Below, in pieces: positions 17,009 to 26,150 of a stretch of DNA of 64,000 bases (within the stretch, counting starts at the first letter, position 1; each line of letters opens with the position of its first letter). The notes under the pieces were generated by a model, which had not been told where the DNA came from, made no database searches, and saw nothing but the letters and a program-made list of their open reading frames with translations. The stretch is from positions 434,001 through 498,000 of the forward strand of contig NZ_CP119327.1 in the NCBI RefSeq assembly GCF_022815905.2, given 5' to 3'. This DNA is from Staphylococcus sp. NRL 16/872 (GTDB taxonomy: Bacteria; Bacillota; Bacilli; Staphylococcales; Staphylococcaceae). Position numbers and translations under genes: made by a program.

Positions 17009-18166
17009 TTGATTCTTATTACAATTTGTATCGTATTAATACTATGGCTCGGTATCAAAGAAAAGAAACGCCATATTAATCGATTAAAGAAGATTCCCCT
17101 ACGAATAAATATTAATGGTATTCGAGGTAAGTCGACGATTACAAGGATGATTTATAGCGTATTAAGAGAAGACCATTATCATGTTATTGGTAAAACAACA
17201 GGAACAGACGCTCGTATGATGTATTGGTTTACAGAGAGAGAATATCCAGTAATTAGAAAACCTCAAGGGGCTAATATTGGTGAACAGCGAGATATTGTTC
17301 GCAAAGTGGTTAGACAGAAAGCGGATGCATTAGTTAATGAATGTATGGCTGTTAACCCCGATTATCAAATCGTCTTTCAAGAGGATTTAGTTAGAGCGAA
17401 TATAGGTGTTATCGTCAATGTGATGGAAGATCATATGGATGTATTAGGGCCAACGCTTCAAGATGTCGCGCAAGCTTTTACGGCGACGATTCCGTATAAA
17501 GGTAAATTAGTTGTTATGAAAGATGCTTATACTGAGTTTTATGCAAAAGAAGCCAAAAAAAGAAAGACAGAATTGATAGTCGTAGACAAAGATGAAATTC
17601 CTGAATCTTACTTAAGAAAATTCGATTATTTAGTCTTTCCAGACAATGTAGCTATCGTATTAGGGGTAGCGCAAGCAGTAGGCGTGGATAAAAATGTTGC
17701 ATTAAGAGGTATGTTAAATGCACCCCCTGATCCTGGTGCTGTTGAAATTAAGTATTTTAATGCAAATAACACACAAAATGTATTTGTAAACGCGTTTGCA
17801 GCTAATGAACCTCAATCCACGAAGGCAATTTTAAATAAAGTGGAATCTTATAACTATCCTTACACTAAAAAAGTAGTTATTTTAAATTGTCGTTCAGATA
17901 GGATAGACCGTACACGACAATTTGTTGAAAACTTTATTGAAGATGTCGAGTATGACACGCTCATTTGTACAGGTAAGAGTACGCAAATGGTGACAGAAGT
18001 CATGCAACATATGCCAGATAAGAAATATCTTAATTTTGAAAATCATGAATTTAGTGATATCGAAAAAGCAATTCTTAAAGAATCACAAAATGCGCTTATT
18101 TTCTGCGTAGGTAATATTCATGGTCCAGGTGGAAGAATAGCAGAATTTATAGAAGGGATAGAATAA
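17009..18166 (+). CDS. capB: Poly-gamma-glutamate synthase subunit CapB/PgsB
   Basis: 385 residues, a Mur-ligase-like ATP-dependent amide ligase. It starts with a membrane segment (MILITICIVLILWLG), followed by the nucleotide-binding loop GIRGKSTITRMI near residue 41 and the central MEDHMDVLG motif typical of CapB. With CapC it polymerises glutamate through the gamma-carboxylate at the membrane. It begins at TTG with AGAGAGGG upstream. It is the first gene of capBCAED; capC follows after 1 base. In coagulase-negative staphylococci the polymer protects from high salt and from host defence peptides and phagocytes (known for S. epidermidis). Confidence 0.95.
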   Translation: MILITICIVLILWLGIKEKKRHINRLKKIPLRININGIRGKSTITRMIYSVLREDHYHVIGKTTGTDARMMYWFTEREYPVIRKPQGANIGEQRDIVRKVVRQKADALVNECMAVNPDYQIVFQEDLVRANIGVIVNVMEDHMDVLGPTLQDVAQAFTATIPYKGKLVVMKDAYTEFYAKEAKKRKTELIVVDKDEIPESYLRKFDYLVFPDNVAIVLGVAQAVGVDKNVALRGMLNAPPDPGAVEIKYFNANNTQNVFVNAFAANEPQSTKAILNKVESYNYPYTKKVVILNCRSDRIDRTRQFVENFIEDVEYDTLICTGKSTQMVTEVMQHMPDKKYLNFENHEFSDIEKAILKESQNALIFCVGNIHGPGGRIAEFIEGIE

Positions 18167-18167
18167 A

Positions 18168-18620
18168 ATGATAGGTTCAGAATTATATTTCTCCTTATTC
18201 GTCGGCATTGTATTAAGTTTAATCTTTGCAGAGAAATTTGGAATAAATCCAGCAGGACTAGTAGTACCTGGTTATCTAGCACTTATATTTGATCAACCTG
18301 TGATGTTGTTATCCGTACTTGTTATTAGTTGTATAACATACTTTATTGTTACATACGGTATTAGTAGATGGGTGATTTTATATGGCCGACGTAAATTTGC
18401 AGCGATGATACTGACAGGAATGGTATTGAAATTTATCTTTGACTTAATTTATCCATTAACACCATTTGAAACGGTCGCAGTTTCAGGTATCGGGGTCGTA
18501 ATTCCTGGTATTATTGCTAATACAATTCAAAAACAAGGTGTCGTGATTACATTAGCTTCAACAATGTTATTAACTTGTATTACCTATGTCATCTTGTTCT
18601 TATATAGCTTTATTAATTAA
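18168..18620 (+). CDS. capC: Poly-gamma-glutamate synthase membrane subunit CapC/PgsC
   Basis: 150 residues, nearly all hydrophobic with four or five membrane helices. The CapC pattern is visible in the start (LYFSLFVGIVLSLIFAEKFG), the conserved NPAGLVVPGYLAL segment near residue 26 and VIPGIIANTIQKQGV near residue 108. It forms the membrane part of the CapB-CapC synthase. It starts one base after the capB stop and is clearly part of the same operon. Confidence 0.95.
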   Translation: MIGSELYFSLFVGIVLSLIFAEKFGINPAGLVVPGYLALIFDQPVMLLSVLVISCITYFIVTYGISRWVILYGRRKFAAMILTGMVLKFIFDLIYPLTPFETVAVSGIGVVIPGIIANTIQKQGVVITLASTMLLTCITYVILFLYSFIN

Positions 18621-18643
18621 TCGCGAGCAAGGAGCGTAAAGTA

Positions 18644-19717
18644 ATGAAAAAGAAAAAACGGTTAACCGCGAGCGAATGGTTACTTAAGCAATCTAAACGC
18701 CATAAACGTCGAAATTTTATTTACACACTCATTGTTTTAATCGTCGCATTCGTTCTATTAGTGTTTGCTATTCGAGCTGTAAAAGTTGAACCAATAGAAG
18801 CGATGCCAAAGTCTAACGTTAATTCAATTCGTAATACATATCTAGGCAACATCACCTTAAACAAACACATTAGAAAAATGAATTTGAATGATGTTTTTGC
18901 TAGCTTGAAAGAACCATTACATAATAGTGATTTTTCTACTGCTTCACTTTTAGTGAGTCACTTTTCCAATAATCCAACGGATAACTTAAATAAAAACTTA
19001 GATAACATTATGTTTCTAAGAAAACAAAATATTAAAAGTGTTAATTTAATCAATAACACGATTGATAATGTGCAAGCGCAAGATTTGAGCAAAAAAGTAG
19101 AAGCGCAAACGGATTATAATTTCTTAACAGGTAATGGATCTAACTTAATTAACAGTAAAACAGTGCAACAGAATATCAAAGGTAAAAAAATAGCCAATGT
19201 TTCCTTTACAGATGTGGAATCGAATTATGAAAATCCAATAAAAAATACGACATCTATCAGTTTAGACCCTAAAATCTTTGTGCCGTTAATTAAGAATTTA
19301 AAAGAAAGAAATGATCTAGTCATTGTTAATGTCGATTGGGGTATCCCCAATGAACGTAATGTTACCGATCGCCAAAAGGTCTATGGTCATGCTCTTGTCG
19401 ATGCAGGTGCAGATGTCATTGTTGGTCATAATTCTGTAGTACAAAAAGTTGAAAAATATAAAAGTGCAAGTATTTTTTATAGTTTAGGAAATCTTACATC
19501 AGATTCATTCTTATCCAAAAATCAAAAAGGCATGATTGTTCAACATGACTGGGATGGGCAACATAATAAGTTCCATATGACGCCTGTGCGTGGTGCAGAC
19601 GGTAAAATCACTAAAGATAAGATGAATAAAATGGAAGAACAACGTTATTATAACGCTATCGAGGATAAGACGATTCATCTGAAACAAGAGAATGGAGGAT
19701 ATACCTATGAATATTAA
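18644..19717 (+). CDS. capA: Poly-gamma-glutamate capsule protein CapA/PgsA
   Basis: 357 residues. A basic N-terminus and one membrane helix (residues about 24-45) are followed by an extracellular metallophosphatase-like CapA domain. Family motifs include LGNITLNKHI near residue 67, VDWGIPNERN, and DAGADVIVGHNSVVQKVE near residue 263. CapA is needed for synthesis or export of the polymer. The ribosome site AAGGAGCG lies upstream. The last 11 bases overlap capE, which indicates translational coupling. Confidence 0.93.
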   Translation: MKKKKRLTASEWLLKQSKRHKRRNFIYTLIVLIVAFVLLVFAIRAVKVEPIEAMPKSNVNSIRNTYLGNITLNKHIRKMNLNDVFASLKEPLHNSDFSTASLLVSHFSNNPTDNLNKNLDNIMFLRKQNIKSVNLINNTIDNVQAQDLSKKVEAQTDYNFLTGNGSNLINSKTVQQNIKGKKIANVSFTDVESNYENPIKNTTSISLDPKIFVPLIKNLKERNDLVIVNVDWGIPNERNVTDRQKVYGHALVDAGADVIVGHNSVVQKVEKYKSASIFYSLGNLTSDSFLSKNQKGMIVQHDWDGQHNKFHMTPVRGADGKITKDKMNKMEEQRYYNAIEDKTIHLKQENGGYTYEY

Positions 19718-19868
19718 AAAACACTGGGTAGGTATCTTAACTACGCTCATTATCATAGTCATCTTATTGATGGTAACATTTGCAAAAGCCAATGAAGGCC
19801 TTGACCAATTTGAAAAAAATGATTTAAAAAATATAACGGAGCAATATTTATCTAAAGGGGCCAGTTAG
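19707..19868 (+). CDS. capE: Small membrane protein CapE/PgsE
   Basis: 53 residues: MNIKKHWVG start, one membrane helix (residues about 9-25, TTLIIIVILLMVTF) and a charged C-terminal tail ending SKGAS. Size, topology and position match PgsE of Bacillus subtilis and CapE of B. anthracis, short proteins required for efficient polymer synthesis. AATGGAGG lies about 9 bases before the ATG, inside the end of capA, and the stop is one base before the capD start. Genes of this size are easily missed by automatic annotation. Confidence 0.85.
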   Translation: MNIKKHWVGILTTLIIIVILLMVTFAKANEGLDQFEKNDLKNITEQYLSKGAS

Positions 19869-19869
19869 T

Positions 19870-21471
19870 ATGAATATCTATAATAAAGTGATGCTCACTA
19901 TTATTTTAATAGTGACGATTCTGATTTCATTTACATTTTATTATTTTAAAAAAGAAGATAGACCTGATAAAGACACTTTATTTGAGAATAAAATTACAAA
20001 TCATAAATCCTCTGGCACTAAGAAGACATATGGCGTGGCTTCTAACAATGCCATCGCAACTAGAGTAGGGAACAAGATTATCGAAGACGGGGGCAATGCC
20101 GTTGATGCTGCCATGGGCGTTTCATACGCACTTGCAGTGACAGAACCCCATTCTTCTGGATTAGGCGGTGGTGGCGCTACATTGACTTATGATGGCAAAG
20201 ATGGCGAAGAACCTAAAATGTATGAATATAAAACGATGTCTTCTTTCAATTATAAAAAAGGTGATCAGATAGGTACACCTGGATTTGTGCAAGGCTTACA
20301 TGATATGCATGAACGCGAAGGTAAAATGGATGAAAAGAAAGTCTTTAATTACGTTATTCCTTTAGCGGAAGATGGTTTTGAAGTGGATGCAGAGTTAGAA
20401 CGTAGTTTGAAAATGTTTGGCTCTGATATTGATCGTGATTCACCTTTCTTCAAAGGAAAACGCACGGTACGTGAAGGTGATGTTGTAAAACAAGAAGACT
20501 TAGCCGAAACGTTAAGAAAAATTAGAGATGATGGTACAGGCTATTTCTATAAAGATATTGGGAAGAGTATTTCCAAACAACTAGATGGTGAATTAAAGGA
20601 AGATGACTTTAAAGCTTTCAAGACAGAAGAGAAGAAGCCCGTTAGTACTAAATATTTAAACAACACTGTCTATGCAGCATCTAATCCACTTGGTGGAACG
20701 TTGATGTTACAAGGATTAAAAATTGACGAAAGCGTAGATACACAAAATAATCGTTCCGACTTTATTTCAGGCATCATTAAATCTCGTGATGTCATGTATA
20801 GGAATAGAGATATCGTTAACGGTCAAGAAGCTAGTAGTGATACTCACTTATCTCAAGATTATCTATCTAGTCGTTTAAATAGTATTAATTCAGTTGCGGG
20901 CGCTGATAATGGAAGTGACTTCAATACGCAGCAAATTGATAATACAAGTACCACACATTTTGTAGTGATTGATAAGAACGGTAAACTTGCCAGCACTACT
21001 AACACGTTATCTAGTTTCTTTGGGTCAGGAAAATTTGTAAAAGAAGGGTTCTACATGAACAACTCATTAACAAACTTCTCGAATGATCCTAATAGCCCTA
21101 ACTATGGTGGAAAACATAAAGCACCACGTTCATTTACATCACCAACAATCGTGGTTGGCCCTGACTTCTATATGGGCATTGGTACACCAGGAGGAAATAA
21201 AATACCAACCATTCTTAATGAAGTCATTATAGATTACTTAAGAGGCAATGGGACATTACAAGAATCTATTGATAAACCACGCTTTTATAACGACGGGGGT
21301 ACTGTCTATTATGAAAATGCTATGAGTGACGAAGATATTAATGAATTTAAACGTCTTAATTATGGCGTACAAGAAAAACGTAATGACCCTAACTTTGGTA
21401 GTATTCAAGGTGCTATTTATAATAAAAATGATCACACTGTAGAGCTTGGTCATGACGTAGGTAACAGATAA
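19870..21471 (+). CDS. capD: Capsule gamma-glutamyltransferase CapD
   Basis: 533 residues, gamma-glutamyltranspeptidase superfamily. An N-terminal membrane helix (residues 7-26) anchors it outside. Motifs are GNAVDAAMGVSYALAVTEPH and SSGLGGGGATL near residue 95, and the autoprocessing site before the nucleophile Thr in STTHFVVIDKNG near residue 363. By analogy with B. anthracis CapD it would attach or trim poly-gamma-glutamate at the cell wall and determine release. It directly follows capE and ends the operon. AAAGGGGC is the ribosome site. The enzyme should self-cleave into two chains at the Thr. Confidence 0.93.
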   Translation: MNIYNKVMLTIILIVTILISFTFYYFKKEDRPDKDTLFENKITNHKSSGTKKTYGVASNNAIATRVGNKIIEDGGNAVDAAMGVSYALAVTEPHSSGLGGGGATLTYDGKDGEEPKMYEYKTMSSFNYKKGDQIGTPGFVQGLHDMHEREGKMDEKKVFNYVIPLAEDGFEVDAELERSLKMFGSDIDRDSPFFKGKRTVREGDVVKQEDLAETLRKIRDDGTGYFYKDIGKSISKQLDGELKEDDFKAFKTEEKKPVSTKYLNNTVYAASNPLGGTLMLQGLKIDESVDTQNNRSDFISGIIKSRDVMYRNRDIVNGQEASSDTHLSQDYLSSRLNSINSVAGADNGSDFNTQQIDNTSTTHFVVIDKNGKLASTTNTLSSFFGSGKFVKEGFYMNNSLTNFSNDPNSPNYGGKHKAPRSFTSPTIVVGPDFYMGIGTPGGNKIPTILNEVIIDYLRGNGTLQESIDKPRFYNDGGTVYYENAMSDEDINEFKRLNYGVQEKRNDPNFGSIQGAIYNKNDHTVELGHDVGNR

Positions 21472-21491
21472 TATTAAATAAATTTATGTAA

Positions 21492-21550
21492 AAGCAGTAC
21501 AATGAAATCATTTTAACTAAAATTGATTCCATTGCACTGCTTTTTTTCAT
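21492..21550 (+). terminator. Terminator of the cap operon
   Basis: AGCAGT and CAATGAAATCA on the left pair with TGATTCCATTG and ACTGCT on the right, followed by TTTTTTT. It closely resembles the cidR terminator. Confidence 0.88.
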
Positions 21551-21725
21551 TAATAAAAAGTAAATAATATAGTGTCATCTATTGAAATTACAGATAAAAT
21601 CGATATGATAAACGTATAGGTTAGAATAATTAATTTTATTTTTATAAAAAATGTAAACAAATTGAATTGATTTCATAGGTGGACTTTTCGTATTTTAAAT
21701 GAAGTATAAAAAGGATGGAGCAGTC

Positions 21726-23213
21726 ATGAAAGAAGTTGTGTTAGGCATTGATTTAGGAACAAGTGCAGTTAAGATTATTGCAGTTACTCAACAAGGTGAG
21801 GTGGTTGCATCAACAAGTGAACCACTTACATTGATTCAAACACGTCCGGGGTATAGCGAACAAGATCCTGCTGAGTGGTTTGAAGCGATTAAACAGGGCA
21901 TTAAGCATCTTAATCAAGAATTAAAAGCATCTGATTATGTAGTTAAAGGCATTTCATTTTCAGGACAAATGCATGGTTTAGTCGCATTGGATGCTAGTCA
22001 TGCACCAGTACGCAATGCAATTTTATGGAATGACACACGCAACTCTGAACAATGTCATCAAATCAAAGATGTGTACGGAGAACGTTTAAATGGTAATCCT
22101 ATTCTTGAAGGATTTACATTACCGAAAATGTTATGGGTAAAACAACACGAACCTGAGATTTGGAACCAAGTAGATGTCTTTGTTTTACCGAAAGATTATG
22201 TACGTTATTGTTTAACTGGTCAAGTTCATATGGAGTATTCAGACGCGGCAAGTACGCTATTACTTAGTCCACAAACACATGATTGGACACGTGACGTTGG
22301 AGAGTGCTTTGGGATTGGTGATATTTATCCACCTTTAGTTCGTTCTACAGCATTTGTTGGAGAAGTGGTTCCTGAGTTAGCACAAGAATTTGGCTTTACT
22401 GAACCAGTAAAAGTCTTTGCAGGTGGTGGAGATAACGCTTGTGGTGCTATTGGTGCCGGTATTATTAATGATAACGATACACTTTGCAGTATTGGCACTT
22501 CTGGTGTGGTTTTAAATGTTGAAAAAGATAGCTACACAGATTATCACAATAATATTCATTTCTTTGACCATAGTGTGCCACAAACATTTTATGCAATGGG
22601 TGTAACGTTAGCAGCGGGTTATAGTCTCAGTTGGTTAAAGAAGACATTCTTCGAAGATGTTTCATTTGATGATATTGTGAAACAAGCCAGTACCTCTTCT
22701 GTTGGTGCAAACCATCTCTTATTTGCACCTTATTTAGCTGGAGAACGTACACCACACGGAGATGCGTTTATACGTGGAAGTTTCATTGGAATTAGTGGCA
22801 GTCATACGAAAGTTGATTTTGCGCGTGCCGTACTTGAAGGTATTACGTATTCATTATATGACTCTATTCAATTGATTCGAGAAGCGGGTAAAGAAATTAC
22901 GCACGTGACTTCTATTGGTGGAGGCGCGAAGAGTGCATTTTGGTTACAAATGCAAGCCGATATTTTTAATGCTACTATCCGAAAATTAAAACACGAAGAA
23001 GGACCAAGCATGGGAGCTGCAATGATTGCAGCATACGGTTTAGAGTGGTTTAACTCATTTGATGAATGTGTTGAACAATTTATCGATATAGAGCGTACCT
23101 TTGAACCCAACCTAGAACGCCATCGCCAATATGAAGCGTATTATCATATCTATCAACGAATATATAAACAAACACATCATTTAACTGAAGCGTTATTAAA
23201 GGTTGAGGATTAA
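21726..23213 (+). CDS. xylB: Xylulokinase, FGGY family
   Basis: 495 residues. Start at ATG 21726, with AAAAAGGATGGAG upstream; the frame from 21699 only adds residues upstream of that site. The N-terminal phosphate loop GIDLGTSAVK, the xylulokinase-type substrate motif SGQMHGLV near residue 79, WNDTRN near residue 104 and the C-terminal GGGAKSAFWLQMQADI near residue 400 are visible. It phosphorylates D-xylulose to xylulose 5-phosphate in the cytoplasm. No xylose isomerase, transporter or XylR lies beside it, so the physiological substrate in this strain could be another pentulose. A terminator follows. Confidence 0.87.
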   Translation: MKEVVLGIDLGTSAVKIIAVTQQGEVVASTSEPLTLIQTRPGYSEQDPAEWFEAIKQGIKHLNQELKASDYVVKGISFSGQMHGLVALDASHAPVRNAILWNDTRNSEQCHQIKDVYGERLNGNPILEGFTLPKMLWVKQHEPEIWNQVDVFVLPKDYVRYCLTGQVHMEYSDAASTLLLSPQTHDWTRDVGECFGIGDIYPPLVRSTAFVGEVVPELAQEFGFTEPVKVFAGGGDNACGAIGAGIINDNDTLCSIGTSGVVLNVEKDSYTDYHNNIHFFDHSVPQTFYAMGVTLAAGYSLSWLKKTFFEDVSFDDIVKQASTSSVGANHLLFAPYLAGERTPHGDAFIRGSFIGISGSHTKVDFARAVLEGITYSLYDSIQLIREAGKEITHVTSIGGGAKSAFWLQMQADIFNATIRKLKHEEGPSMGAAMIAAYGLEWFNSFDECVEQFIDIERTFEPNLERHRQYEAYYHIYQRIYKQTHHLTEALLKVED

Positions 23214-23224
23214 AAATTAATATT

Positions 23225-23268
23225 AAAAGAGAAACGAGCTGGAATTTATAGTTCGTTTCTCTTTTTTG
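23225..23268 (+). terminator. Terminator of the xylulokinase gene
   Basis: AAAAGAGAAACGA...TCGTTTCTCTTTTTT stem-loop 12 bases after the stop. Confidence 0.88.
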
Positions 23269-23400
23269 ATGATTAAAAAACCAAACATTTAAAATGTTAA
23301 TTTTCGAATGTTTTTTTATACAGAAAATAAATATTTGTAAAATGAATTTTTGAGACAAATGGCTAGAAATAATTAATAAATAAAAATATCTATTTTAAAT

Positions 23401-23459
23401 AGGATTATATTGACAAAAATATAAAATGAGCGTTTAATATGACTATAAAATATAATCCT
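23401..23459 (+). promoter_or_regulatory. Promoter flanked by an 11-bp inverted repeat, upstream of the unknown 344-residue gene
   Basis: TTGACA (23410-23415), a 17-base spacer and TTTAAT (23433-23438) form a strong promoter. AGGATTATATT (23401-23411) and its exact complement AATATAATCCT (23449-23459) flank it, a layout that suits an operator for a dimeric or looping regulator. Confidence 0.6.
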
Positions 23460-23502
23460 TTAACGCATCATAGACATGTCTAACAATGAAAGGATGAAAT
23501 AT

Positions 23503-24537
23503 ATGTTAATTAGCAAGCAAGAACTGTATGAAAGTGTCTGGCGTAATCATTTAAGAACATTTGCTTATATTAATGAGTTAGATTACGAGGCATTACAAGC
23601 TACCATACATAAATATGGCATTCCTTTACCAAATAGGAAACAATTAGAACAGCACATTTTAACTCCTCCAACGAAATTTATTTCATTAGATGATTCTTCT
23701 TTGCTTATTTCATTAAAAGAAGAACCTCCACTTGATCGCACAGTCGATGATTTATATTTTCTAAATTTGTATCCACTAGATATACGTGATCAAATTATCA
23801 CTTCTTATTACTATCTACAAAGCATTAATTTAAAATCTAAGACACTGCAAAAACGCCATTTTTTCTTCACAGACACCAAAATAAAACCACTTCTGTCAAA
23901 TTTAAAGATTGATATTTTATTATTTACAGAATATCTTCTTTTATTTAAAATACTTTGTACCCATCTTCAAAAAGCAAATTTTAAGGTAAGTATTAAAAAC
24001 AATATTTTATATTGCGAATTAGAAGACTATAAAATTGAAATAACTCTAAGTACTTTGTCTTCTAGTGAAACTACAGAAGATATAGTAGAGGTTCATTTGA
24101 GTGGTTTCTGTAAGTATGTCCCTACAATAGAAATAGGTAAATCGATTAAAATACATTTCAATAAACAATTCTTTTTATTAGAATTATTTCTCACAATTCT
24201 TAAATTTCCTGAAAGTTTAATATTAGAAGAATATCGTTTAACAAAACATAATTCATTACTTTCTCAAAAATTAAAGTCATATGTAAACCCATACCCAAAA
24301 CAACCTCTGTTTCATTTTGATACTTTTAAACAACTTATTATTGCTTATAAAAATGCCAACATACAAACTTCTTTCTTAGAATGGTTACAAACCACCAACG
24401 CAACTTATTTAATTCCACGAGACACCGCATTTCAACTATATAAACAGCTTTTCCATGCAAACTACCAACCCACTGAATTTATAACTAAGCGCCAGTATTA
24501 CGAATTAATTAAAATACTAGTGGGTGCATCCTTATAA
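23503..24537 (+). CDS. Unknown protein with a putative DNA-binding N-terminal motif
   Basis: 344 residues from ATG 23503, which has AAAGGA 8 bases upstream (the frame is open from 23476 without such a site). The N-terminal 50 residues (SKQELYESVW ... DYEALQATIHKYGIPLPNR) resemble a widespread motif of uncharacterised proteins, of the type RKELYELVW...ALAKICRKHNIPVPPRGYW, which looks like a helix-turn-helix. The rest is a Leu/Ile/Lys-rich mixed-fold region without membrane segments or a motif that I recognise. It stands alone with its own promoter and an inverted repeat that could be self-regulatory. AT-rich codon use suggests an accessory gene. No function is claimed. Confidence 0.7.
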   Translation: MLISKQELYESVWRNHLRTFAYINELDYEALQATIHKYGIPLPNRKQLEQHILTPPTKFISLDDSSLLISLKEEPPLDRTVDDLYFLNLYPLDIRDQIITSYYYLQSINLKSKTLQKRHFFFTDTKIKPLLSNLKIDILLFTEYLLLFKILCTHLQKANFKVSIKNNILYCELEDYKIEITLSTLSSSETTEDIVEVHLSGFCKYVPTIEIGKSIKIHFNKQFFLLELFLTILKFPESLILEEYRLTKHNSLLSQKLKSYVNPYPKQPLFHFDTFKQLIIAYKNANIQTSFLEWLQTTNATYLIPRDTAFQLYKQLFHANYQPTEFITKRQYYELIKILVGASL

Positions 24538-24713
24538 ATAAGTACTATTTAATTAGATCGCCTCCAAACAACTTCTTTACAAAAATGATTTAAATAATGA
24601 AGAAATTATATTAATAAGTAATTGGTGAAATTTGATATAATGTAATAACACTTATATTATATGATCTATTTAGGTTGAAATATTTATATTTAAAAAATTA
24701 AATGTTTAAAAAG

Positions 24714-24772
24714 ATAGCAAGTGTGTAAACATAAAATCCCAAAAGATTTTTTATTTCTCACTTGCTATTTTC
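24714..24772 (+). terminator. Terminator-like hairpin
   Basis: A 10-bp stem ATAGCAAGTG/CACTTGCTAT with a 35-base loop and a short TTTT tail. The loop is long for a classical terminator. Confidence 0.5.
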
Positions 24773-25033
24773 ATGTGAGCAAAATATTAGAATCTAAACA
24801 AAAATGACGTTACAGTATAAGATGCATTCGAAGACAACTACACAACAAATTGAATTGTAGCAAATTTTTTGAGATTGGGATAAGTAGTTTACAAAGTTAC
24901 TTTTTACAGTGTAAAATGTTAAGAAATAGTTATTTGTTAACAATTTTTGGCAAAATTAAATTTTTTTATTCTTCAAAAAGTCTCTAAATGTTATTTATTT
25001 CACAATTTGGTCTTATTTCACTCTTTAGATGTA

Positions 25034-25062
25034 TTGAAATCGTTTTCTATAGGGTGTAACAT
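25034..25062 (+). promoter_or_regulatory. Promoter of the PfoR-like/serine dehydratase operon
   Basis: TTGAAA (25034-25039), a 17-base spacer and TAACAT (25057-25062). It gives a leader of about 33 bases before the first gene. Confidence 0.65.
25035..25048 (+). promoter_or_regulatory. cre-like site in the serine dehydratase promoter
   Basis: TGAAATCGTTTTCT matches 13 of 14 positions of TGWAANCGNTNWCA and covers the -35 box and spacer, a position expected for CcpA repression. Confidence 0.65.
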
Positions 25063-25101
25063 ATTCATGGTTGATAAATAAATAGAAAGAGGTTTTGGGG
25101 A

Positions 25102-26148
25102 ATGAATATTATTTTAGGAGTTGGCACCCTTGTATTAGTGCTTATCGTTATGACGCTTTTCTTAAACTTTGCGCCATACGGTAAACAAGGACTACAAGCA
25201 TTATCAGGGGCTGCTTGTGCAACGTTCTTACCACAAGCGTTCTTAAGTTACGCTATTGGTGGCGTTTTTCATATCCAATTTTTTCAAACAATTGGTGATT
25301 TAGTAGGAAGTTTAGCAGGAGTAGCAGTTGGGATTTTAACATGTTTAAATCTTGGCGTTTCACCTGTATTTGCAGTTATTGTAGGTCTAGTCTTACATGA
25401 CTTTAAATTATTACCAGCATTTATTGCAGCTTATTTAGTTGCTTTCGGTATTAAATTTATTGAGAAAAAAGTTCCAGAAGGTTTAGATTTAATCGTTGTT
25501 ATTTTATTAGCACCAGCAGTTGCATTTGGTTTAGCGAAACTTATTAGCCCAGGAGTTATGGCGGTATTACACCAAATTGGTGGTGCGATTACTTCTGTAG
25601 GTGATAGTCATCCATATGCATTAGCAGTTATTCTTGGATTAGTAATTCCAGTAACAGGTATGACACCATTAAGTTCAATGGTATTAACTAGCTTGTTAGG
25701 ACTAACTGGAATTCCAATGGCTATCGGTGCATTAACATGTACTGGTTCTTCATTCGTTAACGCTGTTTTATTCAGCAGACTTAACATTGGTGGAAGTAAA
25801 TCAAAAGCATTTGCTGTCTTCATTGAACCATTAACACAAATCGATTTAATCGCTAAGTACCCTTTACAATTATACGGAACAAATGCCCTTATCGGCGTGG
25901 TAAATGCATGTATTGTAACATTTAGTGGATTAGTAATAGGCGTTAAAGGTATGGCAACACCAATCGCAGGTGCAATTGTATTATTCGGCTTTAATAATCC
26001 AACTAAATCAGTTATTACAATTATTGCAGTCGCAATCACAAGCGTAATTTTAGCGTTTATTTTCAGTACTTTAATCAAAAAATTCAATTTGATGGATATG
26101 AGTATGAAATTGCCTAGTAAACAGAAACAACCTAAGGAGAGTGTTTAA
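25102..26148 (+). CDS. PfoR-like membrane permease (PTS EIIC-type fold)
   Basis: 348 residues with about ten hydrophobic helices and Gly-rich turns such as GGAITSVGDSHPYALAV and TCTGSSFVNAVLF. It is of the PfoR/PTS_EIIC-like family, whose clostridial member was once described as a regulator but which looks like a permease. It is the first gene of an operon with the L-serine dehydratase subunits, 2 bases before sdaAB, as I recall also for S. aureus. Uptake of serine or a related substrate is therefore a reasonable but unproven role. The C-terminal tail is basic and cytoplasmic. Confidence 0.85.
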   Translation: MNIILGVGTLVLVLIVMTLFLNFAPYGKQGLQALSGAACATFLPQAFLSYAIGGVFHIQFFQTIGDLVGSLAGVAVGILTCLNLGVSPVFAVIVGLVLHDFKLLPAFIAAYLVAFGIKFIEKKVPEGLDLIVVILLAPAVAFGLAKLISPGVMAVLHQIGGAITSVGDSHPYALAVILGLVIPVTGMTPLSSMVLTSLLGLTGIPMAIGALTCTGSSFVNAVLFSRLNIGGSKSKAFAVFIEPLTQIDLIAKYPLQLYGTNALIGVVNACIVTFSGLVIGVKGMATPIAGAIVLFGFNNPTKSVITIIAVAITSVILAFIFSTLIKKFNLMDMSMKLPSKQKQPKESV

Positions 26149-26150
26149 TA

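Larger units (their letters stand above)
24538..25101. other. Gene-free stretch before the serine dehydratase operon
   Basis: About 560 AT-rich bases. It holds a terminator-like hairpin at 24714-24772 (ATAGCAAGTG/CACTTGCTAT followed by TTTTC) about 175 bases past the unknown gene, and the promoter and cre-like site of the following operon at its right end. No coding sequence is seen. Confidence 0.65.
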
